Below are positions 29,928-40,900 of a stretch of 49,411 nucleotides of DNA, in pieces; within the stretch, counting starts at the first letter, position 1, and each line of letters opens with the position of its first letter. This stretch comes from Gammaproteobacteria bacterium (GTDB lineage Bacteria > Pseudomonadota > Gammaproteobacteria > Pseudomonadales > Azotimanducaceae): positions 1 to 49,411 of the forward strand of contig VXUA01000076.1 in NCBI GenBank assembly GCA_009837185.1, read 5' to 3'. Both the position numbers and the translations under genes were made by a program. The notes under the pieces were generated by a model. It did no database searches. It worked only from the letters and a program-made list of their open reading frames with translations, and was not told the origin of the DNA.

Positions 29928-31289
29928 CTAGTATCGGTACAGTTCATCTTTGAAGGGACCTTCTTGGGCAACCTGGATGTACTCCGATTGTTCCGCGGTC
30001 AGTTGTGTAATCGTACCTCCGAAACCCTCCACCATGAGCCGGGCGACTTCTTCATCGAGTTTTTTGGGTAAAGCTTGGATGTCCACTGGCTCTCGTTCGT
30101 GTTTGGGTTGGGTAGCCCACGCCTGTTGAAACAAGTACACTTGTGCGAGCACCTGATTTGCAAATGAACCGTCCATCACTCGTGAAGGATGGCCCATTGC
30201 GTTTCCTAGATTGACTAACCTTCCTTCTGACAAAAGAATTAAATAGTCCGTACGATCGTCGCTTCGGAATACCTGATGTACCTGATCTTTTACTCGTTCC
30301 CAATTCCAAGTTGTGCGCATGAATTCGGTATCAATTTCATTGTCAAAGTGTCCGATATTGCACACAATGCAACCGGCTTTCAGACTGCGCAGCATGGCTT
30401 CGTCGCACACTCTAACGTTACCGGTGCAGGTTACCAAAACATCGGTCTCGCCAAGAAGTGTCAAATTGACGTCCTCTACTTGGCCCGTGTTTTTCCCGTC
30501 CAAATATGGTGAAACCACCTCGTACCCGTCCATACAAGCCTGCATGCCACAAATGGGGTCGATTTCAGCGACTCGAACGATCATGCCTTCTTGCCGTAAG
30601 CTTGTTGCAGAGCCCTTACCGACATCGCCATAGCCAATACAGAGTGCTTTCTTTCCACTGAGCAGGACATCGGTACCACGTTTAATCGCATCACTCAGAC
30701 TGTGCCGACATCCGTAGCGGTTGTCATTCTTTGCTTTGGTTACCGAGGCGTTTACGTCAATAGCAGGAATTTGTAATTGCTGCCTCTCCAATAGCTCGTA
30801 CAGCCTCCGGATTCCGGTAGTAGTCTCCTCGCTGACTCCGTGAACACGTGAAAGCACTTGAGGATATTTCTCGTGCATTGTCTGCGTCAAGTCACCGCCA
30901 TCATCAAGTAGTAAATTTGCGTCCCACGGTTTACCATCAACTAGGATGGTCTGATCTATGCACCAGTCATATTCCGCTTCCGTCTCTCCTTTCCATGCAA
31001 ATACTGGAACTCCATCAGCCGCCATTGCCGCAGCGGCATGGTCCTGAGTAGAGAAGACATTGCAGGAAGACCATCGGACTTCAGCGCCAAGGGCACGTAG
31101 GGTCCTGATGAGCACTGCTGTTTGTACGGTCATGTGCAGGCAACCGATTATCTTCGCGCCCTTTAGTGGTTGCTGACCCGCATATCTGTGTCTCAACGCG
31201 AGTAGAGCAGGCATTTCCTGTTCAGCGAGATCAATCTCGCGATTGCCGAAGTCAGCTAATGAAATGTCGGCAACTCGATAGTCGTGCAT
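29928..31289 (-). CDS. ahcY: Adenosylhomocysteinase
   Basis: Encodes 453 residues. It hydrolyses S-adenosylhomocysteine to adenosine and homocysteine, relieving product inhibition of methyltransferases. It shows [12 protein letters not shown] (substrate site), [17 protein letters not shown], the NAD-binding [21 protein letters not shown], and the C-terminal PFKDELYRY that closes the neighbouring subunit's NAD site. AAGGAACA lies 4-5 bp before the ATG at 31289. The leader (31290-31400) contains two small hairpins after a TATAAA box. Confidence 0.97.
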   Translation of the reverse strand: MHDYRVADISLADFGNREIDLAEQEMPALLALRHRYAGQQPLKGAKIIGCLHMTVQTAVLIRTLRALGAEVRWSSCNVFSTQDHAAAAMAADGVPVFAWKGETEAEYDWCIDQTILVDGKPWDANLLLDDGGDLTQTMHEKYPQVLSRVHGVSEETTTGIRRLYELLERQQLQIPAIDVNASVTKAKNDNRYGCRHSLSDAIKRGTDVLLSGKKALCIGYGDVGKGSATSLRQEGMIVRVAEIDPICGMQACMDGYEVVSPYLDGKNTGQVEDVNLTLLGETDVLVTCTGNVRVCDEAMLRSLKAGCIVCNIGHFDNEIDTEFMRTTWNWERVKDQVHQVFRSDDRTDYLILLSEGRLVNLGNAMGHPSRVMDGSFANQVLAQVYLFQQAWATQPKHEREPVDIQALPKKLDEEVARLMVEGFGGTITQLTAEQSEYIQVAQEGPFKDELYRY

Positions 31290-31330
31290 GCTGTTCCTTT
31301 AGGAAAAATCGAAGTGTCAAAGTCGTGTTG

Positions 31331-31383
31331 GCTTCACCCCAGAAGGGTGGATTGAAAGCTCGGGTATCTACCCTGATTTTATA
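31331..31383 (-). promoter_or_regulatory. Structured leader of ahcY with -10 box
   Basis: On the minus strand TATAAA (31378-31383) precedes GGGT-AGAT-ACCC (31373-31362) and then CACCC...GGGTG (31349-31335) closed by an outer CTT/AAG pairing. The region lies about 45-85 nt before the ATG. It does not match the known SAH riboswitch consensus as I remember it. It could be a regulatory leader; no -35 box is convincing. Confidence 0.35.
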
Positions 31384-31457
31384 GAACAGTAAAAAACTAT
31401 GCGTCTACAATATGCACCGTTCTCCAACGAACTTTTCATTTTCTTCGAGGTACTACC

Positions 31458-31838
31458 ATACGCATCTATTTCACCAGTTTCTTAATCGTTGTAATTGTCC
31501 TACTTCTATTGTCAGCGTGTAGTAAAGCGCCATCTTCAAACGATGGAGTCGCCGTCGTGAATGAAGCTCGTACAGGGGAAGTGATCTACAAAAAATACTG
31601 TGCCAATTGCCACCAAGGTAGTATCCCTAGATCTCCAGTTTTGGGCAAACAAGCAGACTGGACAGACCGAGTGGAAAAAGGCAGAGCAGCACTCATCGAG
31701 AACGTTCGTGTAGGCATCCCGCCAGAAATGCCGAAGATGGGGAGTTGCAGAAATTGCACGGACGAAGAATTAGGAAATGCAGTGGATTACATGCTTGCAG
31801 CGTTAGAGGAAGAGGAAACGGAAGAGGAAACGGAATAG
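31458..31838 (+). CDS. Cytochrome c5-like lipoprotein with apparent ATA start
   Basis: The conserved part has one haem c site, CANCH (Cys48, Cys51, His52 from this start), and a C-terminal PKMGSCRNCTDEEL region as in cytochrome c5, followed by an acidic tail. No ATG, GTG or TTG yields a signal peptide: the only standard start, TTG 31509, leaves just MSAC. The frame is open upstream and encodes a perfect lipoprotein signal (RIYFTSFLIVV, a Leu run, then LSAC lipobox) from an ATA codon at 31458, with GAGGT 6 bp before it. I therefore place the start at ATA, which is rare. It is likely a periplasmic, membrane-tethered electron carrier. Confidence 0.7.
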   Translation: MRIYFTSFLIVVIVLLLLSACSKAPSSNDGVAVVNEARTGEVIYKKYCANCHQGSIPRSPVLGKQADWTDRVEKGRAALIENVRVGIPPEMPKMGSCRNCTDEELGNAVDYMLAALEEEETEEETE

Positions 31839-31917
31839 TTTTTGCATGATACAATTGTTTCCGTGCATAGTCTGAAACACACCACATTGGCTCAAATTTG
31901 TTAGCAAAGACACAGTA

Positions 31918-32355
31918 ATGGATAAAAACTCAGAATTCAAACCGGGAGACATCTTGTCTCGGCGCAAGGGTCTCGTCATGCACAAGGGAATATTGTTGGA
32001 TGATGGTTCGGTCTACCATAACACCCCGCGCAGTGGTGAGCATGTATCTTCATTTTCGGCATTCAGCAAAAACCGCGATGTTTACGCTGAGCCCAGTGAC
32101 GAGTTCGCTCGCGAGGAAGCTCTCTGGGGCGCGAAGTTGTACCCTAGACGGAAGTATAACGCACTAACCAACAACTGTGAACACACGGTCTCGCGCGCCG
32201 CGAATGGAAGCCAACGTAGTCCACAACTTACTTCGATAGTTCTAAGTGGTGGGATAGCAGTGGCGACCTTAGTGCTCACCCGTTCTATTACTCTTGCGGG
32301 TGCAGGTTACGCGCTCACGCGCAAATTCACCAAGCAAAACGCAAGCTCAACATAA
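31918..32355 (+). CDS. LRAT-like (NlpC/P60 superfamily) domain protein
   Basis: Encodes 145 residues. It shows the lecithin:retinol acyltransferase fold signature: FKPGDILSRRKGLVMHKGILLDDGSVYHNTP (catalytic His in the H-K-G-I-L strand) and the NNCEHTVSRA motif with the nucleophilic Cys. A C-terminal hydrophobic segment (about 107-135) probably anchors it to a membrane. Related bacterial and viral proteins act on lipids or as thiol acyltransferases; the substrate here is unknown. It lies 79 bp after the cytochrome gene and converges with the RluA-type gene. Confidence 0.8.
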   Translation: MDKNSEFKPGDILSRRKGLVMHKGILLDDGSVYHNTPRSGEHVSSFSAFSKNRDVYAEPSDEFAREEALWGAKLYPRRKYNALTNNCEHTVSRAANGSQRSPQLTSIVLSGGIAVATLVLTRSITLAGAGYALTRKFTKQNASST

Positions 32356-32361
32356 GACTTT

Positions 32362-33033
32362 TTAGTCTTGTAGCACTTCCGTAAAGCCTGGCGGTAGAGC
32401 ACTGGTAAAGTTGTATCCTGAAGTCAGGATTAACCGGTGGCTATGCAGCATCAATCTAGAGTTCGACTGAGAAGCAGAGTGAGGCGGGCCGTAGAGCGCG
32501 TCCCCGACAATCGGATGACCGATCCAAGCAAGATGTACTCGTAGTTGATGAGTACGGCCTGTTTGCGGTTTTAGCAACAACAGGCTGCGTCGAGGTCCGT
32601 GCTGTAAAGTGCGCACTCTAGTAACGCTTACGAGTCCCTCTCGAGAATCTATCGTCCAACCATGCTGTGATGCTTCGATTTCGGATCGCGGTCCAGCAAC
32701 TCGAAAACGACTCTTTCGACCTCGACGTAATGGTAAGTTGATAGTGTAGGTCTTTCCCAGGGGGAATTTCCCACTAACCACCGCTACGTAGAACTTGTCG
32801 ACTTGTCTGTTTTCAAATAGTTTAGAAGCACTCTTCCTAAAGTTGTCAGTTTTTGCTAGTAGGAGGACGCCACTCGTACCTTTGTCAAGTCTGTGCACTA
32901 ACTTTATATTGGTATAGTGTTTTTGCAACTGTGCATACAGATTCTCTTGACCACTTCGATCTCGAAGGACGCTTATTCCAGTCGGTTTATCGACCGCCAG
33001 ACACTCTGAATCGGTGAACAAGATGTCAAACAT
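32362..33033 (-). CDS. RluA family RNA pseudouridine synthase
   Basis: Encodes 223 residues from ATG 33033 (MFDILFTDSECLAVDKPTGISV); the frame extends upstream to 33138 but without homologous-looking sequence. The catalytic motif HRLDKGTSGVLLLAK carries the active-site Asp. RTHQLRVHLAWIGHPIVGDALYG and LHSHRLIL are also typical. There is no S4 domain, as in RluA/TruC-type enzymes that modify 23S rRNA or tRNA. I cannot say which uridine is modified. Confidence 0.88.
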   Translation of the reverse strand: MFDILFTDSECLAVDKPTGISVLRDRSGQENLYAQLQKHYTNIKLVHRLDKGTSGVLLLAKTDNFRKSASKLFENRQVDKFYVAVVSGKFPLGKTYTINLPLRRGRKSRFRVAGPRSEIEASQHGWTIDSREGLVSVTRVRTLQHGPRRSLLLLKPQTGRTHQLRVHLAWIGHPIVGDALYGPPHSASQSNSRLMLHSHRLILTSGYNFTSALPPGFTEVLQD

Positions 33034-33267
33034 GGTTGGAGAACTTAAGCAAGTTTGTGCATTCTTAAGTACTAGGTTAACGCAGGTCGCTCCCGAGAGA
33101 GAATACCGATGTACGACTTGTGATTCTCGGCAGCACAAATTTCTTCAGAGTTCGTGAAGCAATTAGTCTGCGTGGCGCGATGTCATTCAGCACTAGTGCA
33201 ACACCACCTGTTCACCTAATCAAGAGTGATCCACAGAAAGCTGGGATCGTTGTAGGCGATTTTCTAT

Positions 33268-36133
<2,866 letters not shown>

Positions 36134-37555
36134 ATGAGCTTCGTTCCAGCCAGCTATATGCGGGAATTTCGTCAACTAGGGACACTCACCGCGCCACTTG
36201 TCGTGACCCAAGTATCACAAATGGGGATGACTGTGGTCGATGTAGTGGTCACTGGACGATATGGCTATGTGGATCAAGCAGGTGTAGGTCTCGCAACCAG
36301 TCTGTTTTGGCCAATCATGTTGTTGTTAACTGGTACTCTGATGGCAGTTACACCGACCGTCGCACAATTAAACGGGGCGCGCAGAGTCGCGGAAACGGGT
36401 TTTGTGGTACGGCAAGCACTGTGGCTTGCGCTCTTTCTTGCAATTGTGATCATCATAGTACTGCACAACGTGGAACCGCTCTACCGATTTATCGGGGTCG
36501 ATGAAAAAGCGATACCTATATCGGTCAACTACCTCCGCGCGGTGAGCTTTGGGATACCAGCACTTCTCGGTTATTTTGTCTTAAAAAATCTCTGCGAAGG
36601 CATGGGAATGACGGTACCAAGTATGCTCATTTTGATCTCGGCATTAACGATAAAAATACCTCTAACGTACGCGTTGGTGTTTGGCATCGGAGAATTTTCT
36701 GGATTTGGTGGTGTTGGTTGTGGCGTCGCAACTGCCTGCATTATGTGGTTTCAGCTGTTTTGCATTGTCATTGCGGTTTCTATTACGCGCATCAGACACT
36801 CGGGTGTATTTACTCGCTTTGACTCTCCAAAATTTAGTGTTATTGGCAAATTGACGAAGTTAGGTTTTCCGATCGGATTAACGATATTTGTTGAAGTATC
36901 GTTCTTTTCCTTTGCTGGGCTCATGATTGGTAAGTTAGGAGCACAAGCGACCGCTTCACATCAGATTGCAATGAGCATTGGCGGTCTGGGATTCATGATT
37001 CCTCTGGCACTTGGTATGGCCTCAACGATTAGGGTGGGTACGAATGTAGGAGCAGCTCGTTTTCACGTTGTTCGAAGAACAGTCAGTGTCGCATCTGTGG
37101 TCGGATTAGGGATCGCACTGGTGGTGGCTCTGATATTGCTAACTCTTCGCCACCAGATCGTCAGTCTGTACAGTGAGGATTCAGAGGTGCTTGCACTAGC
37201 CGCCCAACTATTGCTCTTGTGTGCGCTCTTTCAAGTTTTTGATGCTAGTCAAGTCGTTTCCGTCGGGGCGTTGCGCGGCTTTAAAGACACCACCGTCCCT
37301 ATGATTTTGGCGACTATTTCTTACTGGGCTCTAGGTATGCCGGTTGGTTATGTATTGGCATTTGGTTTTGGAGACTTGGACGGCATCGGTGCTATCGGCT
37401 TCTGGTACGGACTAGTCTTTGGATTGTTCGTCGCTGCAATTCTGCAGTTTGTTCGACTACGGTGGGTTACCAAAAATGCAGCTCAGTATGCGCCGCCAGA
37501 CACTCCTTCCAGAATTCAGAAGGGTACTTTGGAAATTGTCAAATCCCTTTCGTAG
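36134..37555 (+). CDS. MATE family multidrug/sodium exporter (NorM-like)
   Basis: Encodes 473 residues with about 12 transmembrane helices in two homologous halves. The first half begins with LGTLTAPLVVTQVSQMGMTVVDVVVTGRYG, the typical MATE N-terminus, and the second half contains GLPIGLTIFVEVSFFS-like and ATASHQIAMSIGGLGFMIPLALGMAST sequences. MATE proteins export cationic compounds in exchange for Na+ or H+. The start ATG lies after an A-rich leader. It is upstream of, but separated by 127 bp from, the yqiB-cpdA-parE-parC run. Confidence 0.92.
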   Translation: MSFVPASYMREFRQLGTLTAPLVVTQVSQMGMTVVDVVVTGRYGYVDQAGVGLATSLFWPIMLLLTGTLMAVTPTVAQLNGARRVAETGFVVRQALWLALFLAIVIIIVLHNVEPLYRFIGVDEKAIPISVNYLRAVSFGIPALLGYFVLKNLCEGMGMTVPSMLILISALTIKIPLTYALVFGIGEFSGFGGVGCGVATACIMWFQLFCIVIAVSITRIRHSGVFTRFDSPKFSVIGKLTKLGFPIGLTIFVEVSFFSFAGLMIGKLGAQATASHQIAMSIGGLGFMIPLALGMASTIRVGTNVGAARFHVVRRTVSVASVVGLGIALVVALILLTLRHQIVSLYSEDSEVLALAAQLLLLCALFQVFDASQVVSVGALRGFKDTTVPMILATISYWALGMPVGYVLAFGFGDLDGIGAIGFWYGLVFGLFVAAILQFVRLRWVTKNAAQYAPPDTPSRIQKGTLEIVKSLS

Positions 37556-37592
37556 GTCGTGTAATGTCATAGTTCGAAACCCCTAATAATAC

Positions 37593-37608
37593 TATATACA
37601 TGTATATA
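37593..37608. promoter_or_regulatory. 16-bp perfect palindrome upstream of yqiB
   Basis: TATATACATGTATATA is fully self-complementary and lies 75 bp before the chosen yqiB start and 38 bp after the MATE stop. It may be an operator or simply an AT-rich promoter element with TATATA as a -10. The regulator is unknown. Confidence 0.35.
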
Positions 37609-37682
37609 ATTGTTAGCTGACGACGATGTTATTTTTCAATTCAATTTTCGCTCTCACAACCGATTGCAGTAATATTTACTTC

Positions 37683-38132
37683 ATGCGCCCTCTCGGTCAA
37701 AGATATCGATTTGATTTGCTGGAGTATCTCAACCAGTGTGATTTGAACTATGTCTTCTTGTTTCAACTGCTCTGTCGAGACACATCTTCGTTTAGGTCAA
37801 CTGTCGTATCCCTGGGTGCTGTAAACGAAGAAACAACCTTCGAAGTCATTGACAATACTCGCTACACTTCAACAGTCAAGATCACCCGCAAAATGCCGAG
37901 TCGCGTCGGTGACCTTAAATTTACCGTACGCGTGTTTCACGACGTGCAATGTACTGATTTATTAAGCTTTCAGGGAGAGCGAGAATACGATGCGCGGTAC
38001 TCTTACCCCAATACGCGCATGCGGTCTCCGGATGAGAAAACCCAAAACACAAGATTTTTGGGTGAAATATTAAAACTGTGTGTATCTAAGGGTCGCAAGC
38101 TCGCAGAGCGATCCTCGACCCTAACCTGCTAA
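37683..38132 (+). CDS. yqiB: DUF1249 family protein (YqiB)
   Basis: Encodes 149 residues from ATG 37683 (MRPLGQRYRFDLLEYLNQCDLNYVFLFQLL), which aligns with the usual YqiB N-terminus; an ATG at 37626 gives a 19-residue extension with no family counterpart. The domain shows TFEVIDNTRYTSTVKI and the strand-rich VRVFHDVQCTDLLSFQGERE typical of DUF1249. Function is not established. It sits directly before cpdA and parE, as in E. coli. Confidence 0.82.
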   Translation: MRPLGQRYRFDLLEYLNQCDLNYVFLFQLLCRDTSSFRSTVVSLGAVNEETTFEVIDNTRYTSTVKITRKMPSRVGDLKFTVRVFHDVQCTDLLSFQGEREYDARYSYPNTRMRSPDEKTQNTRFLGEILKLCVSKGRKLAERSSTLTC

Positions 38133-38142
38133 CACGGTAATT

Positions 38143-38946
38143 TTGGAATGGACTCCAACTAACAACAAGGAAGTTTTAACAACCGTGATTGAATCTGAGT
38201 GTACTGTCCTTCACATCACGGACTGTCATTTATTTGAAGACACAAAGGTCGTAAAAAACGGTGTAAATCCGTTCGCATCTTTAGGCGCAGTCCTGACCGC
38301 GGCTTGTGCCGCAAAAACACCTGACGTTGTCGTTGCCTCCGGTGACATCGCACATGATCCAGTGCCCACAACATACAGAGTGTTTTGTGATTTAGTCCGG
38401 TCCTTTCATGAGGGACCTTTTCTCGTTGTTCCTGGAAATCATGACATTTGGGACTCGATGCAACCAATTTTCGAACTACATCCCGTTGAGTTCAGTAGTT
38501 GGACTATCGTACCGCTCGATACGCATGTTGAGGGACTGGTGTCGGGCGAGGTCTCATACGAGACTATTCTGTGGCTGCGGGAGTGTTTAGAACGCACTAA
38601 AGAAAACGTCATTGTCGTCGGTCATCACCCTCTTGTTGACATTGGAGTCGCTTGGCTAGACGCGCATCAAGTGCAGAACGCTACTGACGTCCTCTCAATA
38701 TTGCAGATGCACCAAAATGTTCAAGCTTATATATGCGGTCATGTACATCTGGAGTCCTCCAAACAACACAACAGGCTTAAGCTGTGGACGACACCTTCAA
38801 CGTGTTGGCAATTTGCTAACGACATCGACACCTTTGCGCTCTCTCCCTTAACTCCCGGTTGGCGGTGGTTAGAGCTACATGCTGATGGTACAATCGACAC
38901 TCGGGTCGAACGACTATCAGAGAGTCAAGTTGCGGGAATTTCATAA
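38143..38946 (+). CDS. cpdA: 3',5'-cyclic AMP phosphodiesterase CpdA-like metallophosphoesterase
   Basis: Encodes 267 residues from a TTG start (38143); no ATG is available near the N-terminus. It is a calcineurin-type phosphoesterase with all metal motifs: LHITDCHLF (Asp, His), VVASGDIAHD, VVPGNHD, VVGHHPL and GHVHLE. CpdA lowers cyclic AMP and so tunes CRP regulation; the activity here is inferred from family and synteny with yqiB and parE. Its stop is 1 bp before the parE start. Confidence 0.87.
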   Translation: MEWTPTNNKEVLTTVIESECTVLHITDCHLFEDTKVVKNGVNPFASLGAVLTAACAAKTPDVVVASGDIAHDPVPTTYRVFCDLVRSFHEGPFLVVPGNHDIWDSMQPIFELHPVEFSSWTIVPLDTHVEGLVSGEVSYETILWLRECLERTKENVIVVGHHPLVDIGVAWLDAHQVQNATDVLSILQMHQNVQAYICGHVHLESSKQHNRLKLWTTPSTCWQFANDIDTFALSPLTPGWRWLELHADGTIDTRVERLSESQVAGIS

Positions 38947-38947
38947 C

Positions 38948-40876
38948 ATGAACAAAGACTACTCCGCCGCGTCAATAACCGTTCTTGAAGGACTAGATCC
39001 CGTACGGCGACGCCCGGCAATGTATACCGACACAAGTCGCCCGAATCATCTGCTCCAAGAAGTGGTCGACAATTGCGTAGACGAAGTGCTGGCAGGGTTT
39101 GCGACTCGCGTTGACGTCGAACTATTACCCGATGGAAGAATTCAAGTCAGCGATAACGGTCGGGGTATGCCAGTCGACGAGCATCCCGTGCACAAGATGT
39201 CCGGTGTTGAACTAATCATGACAACTTTACACGCTGGTGCGAAATTTGACAACGAAGCATATCGTTTCGCCGGAGGTCTGCACGGCGTGGGGGTCTCAGT
39301 CGTCAACGCATTGTCAGAATGGATGGAAATTGATGTGCGGCAGAATGGTTTGCACTATCAACAACGGTTTGAAAACGGGGAAGCAAAAAGCCCGCTGTCG
39401 GTGATTGGAAACGTCGCAAAAAGAGATACCGGTACAGTCGTCACTTTCAAACCCAACGCGAGTTTCTTTGACAGTGCATCTTTGTCAATGCCACGCGTAC
39501 TTCATGTACTCCGCGCAAAAGCAATCTTGTGCCAAGGTCTTACTGTATCGCTTAAACATTGGGAGAGCAATCAAGAGTACACCGATATTTGGCTTTATGA
39601 GAAAGGTTTAGTAGGGTACATCCAAGAGAGTACCAATGGCAATTTGATACCACAACAACCGTTTGCTCACAAAGTGACTGGCGAGCATGAATCTGTGGAC
39701 GTCGCGATGGGATGGTCTAAAGAACGTAGTGATCAGCTGGCAGAAAGCTACGTGAACTTGATTCCAACTCCGCTGGGCGGTACTCATGTAAACGCTCTAC
39801 GTACTGGAATCACCGATGCGATGCGTGAGTTTTGCGGTTTTAGAGACTTACTTCCACGGGGAATTAAACTGACTGCTGAAGATGTCATGGGCCAGTGTTC
39901 TTATGTGCTGTCGGCTATGCTCAAAGAACCACAATTTAGCGGGCAGACTAAAGAACGACTTGCCTCCCGAGAGGCTACTGCCTTCATCGGTGGGGTGCTT
40001 AAAGATGCATTTAGTCTGTGGTTGCACGAACACCCCTCGGAAGGGGAACAAATCGCCGAGTTCGGTATTACCAATGCTCAGAAAAGGATTCAAGCAGCCA
40101 AGAAAATCAAACGCAAGACTTACACGTCGGGACCGGCATTACCGGGCAAACTCGCAGACTGTACCTCGCAGGATGCACCACGTAGCGAATTGTTTCTCGT
40201 CGAGGGAGATTCTGCTGGAGGCTCGGCGAAGCAAGCAAGAGATCGAGAGTATCAAGCGGTCCTACCGCTTCGTGGCAAGATTTTGAACACATGGGAAGTC
40301 GATGTTGCCACGATTCTAGGATCACAGACCGTGCTCGACATTACGCAGGCTCTCGCTGTCGAACCTGGATCGGATGACCTATCCAAGTTGCGATATCACC
40401 GAGTGTGTATTCTCGCGGACGCCGATTCAGACGGTGCACACATTGCTACTTTACTGTGTGCTTTATTCCTGCGCCACTTTCCAGAGCTCGTGCGCGCTGG
40501 TCATATCTTTATCGCAATGCCACCTCTCTATCGAATTGATGTTGGGAAAGAAGTCTTTTATGCAATCGACGAGTCGGAAAAGCAAGGGATCTTGGACCGT
40601 CTAAAGACTGAAAAATCCCGTTCTCAACCAGTGGTGCAAAGATTTAAGGGTCTAGGTGAAATGAACGCACTGCAATTACGCGAAACTACCATGGCACCAG
40701 ATACGCGTAAATTGGTTCGCTTGACGCTGAATGAACCAAACAAGACTCACGATGTAATGGACATGATGCTCGCAAAGAAACGCGCAAAAGATCGTCGCAA
40801 TTGGCTCGAGTCTTGTGGCGACGAAGCGGACATCCAACGCTATTTATCCGACGGCGCGGTCGTCGCGACTCCGTGA
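38948..40876 (+). CDS. parE: DNA topoisomerase IV subunit B
   Basis: Encodes 642 residues from ATG 38948; an upstream in-frame start at 38879 lies within cpdA. The GHKL ATPase domain shows LEGLDPVRRRPAMYTD, VVDNCVDEVLAG, DNGRGMPVD and GGLHGVGVSVVNALS. The TOPRIM region has LVEGDSAGGSAKQARDR and ILADADSDGAHIATLL. The length (ParE 630, GyrB about 800) and the lack of the GyrB insert identify ParE. With ParC it decatenates replicated chromosomes. parC follows after 24 bp. Confidence 0.96.
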   Translation: MNKDYSAASITVLEGLDPVRRRPAMYTDTSRPNHLLQEVVDNCVDEVLAGFATRVDVELLPDGRIQVSDNGRGMPVDEHPVHKMSGVELIMTTLHAGAKFDNEAYRFAGGLHGVGVSVVNALSEWMEIDVRQNGLHYQQRFENGEAKSPLSVIGNVAKRDTGTVVTFKPNASFFDSASLSMPRVLHVLRAKAILCQGLTVSLKHWESNQEYTDIWLYEKGLVGYIQESTNGNLIPQQPFAHKVTGEHESVDVAMGWSKERSDQLAESYVNLIPTPLGGTHVNALRTGITDAMREFCGFRDLLPRGIKLTAEDVMGQCSYVLSAMLKEPQFSGQTKERLASREATAFIGGVLKDAFSLWLHEHPSEGEQIAEFGITNAQKRIQAAKKIKRKTYTSGPALPGKLADCTSQDAPRSELFLVEGDSAGGSAKQARDREYQAVLPLRGKILNTWEVDVATILGSQTVLDITQALAVEPGSDDLSKLRYHRVCILADADSDGAHIATLLCALFLRHFPELVRAGHIFIAMPPLYRIDVGKEVFYAIDESEKQGILDRLKTEKSRSQPVVQRFKGLGEMNALQLRETTMAPDTRKLVRLTLNEPNKTHDVMDMMLAKKRAKDRRNWLESCGDEADIQRYLSDGAVVATP

Positions 40877-40900
40877 CACTGAGTAGTTCAGGATTCCATC

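Noticed and set aside
31290-31400. Known SAH riboswitch upstream of ahcY
   Set aside because: The leader has hairpins but lacks the conserved elements that I recall for that class; kept only as an unassigned structure.
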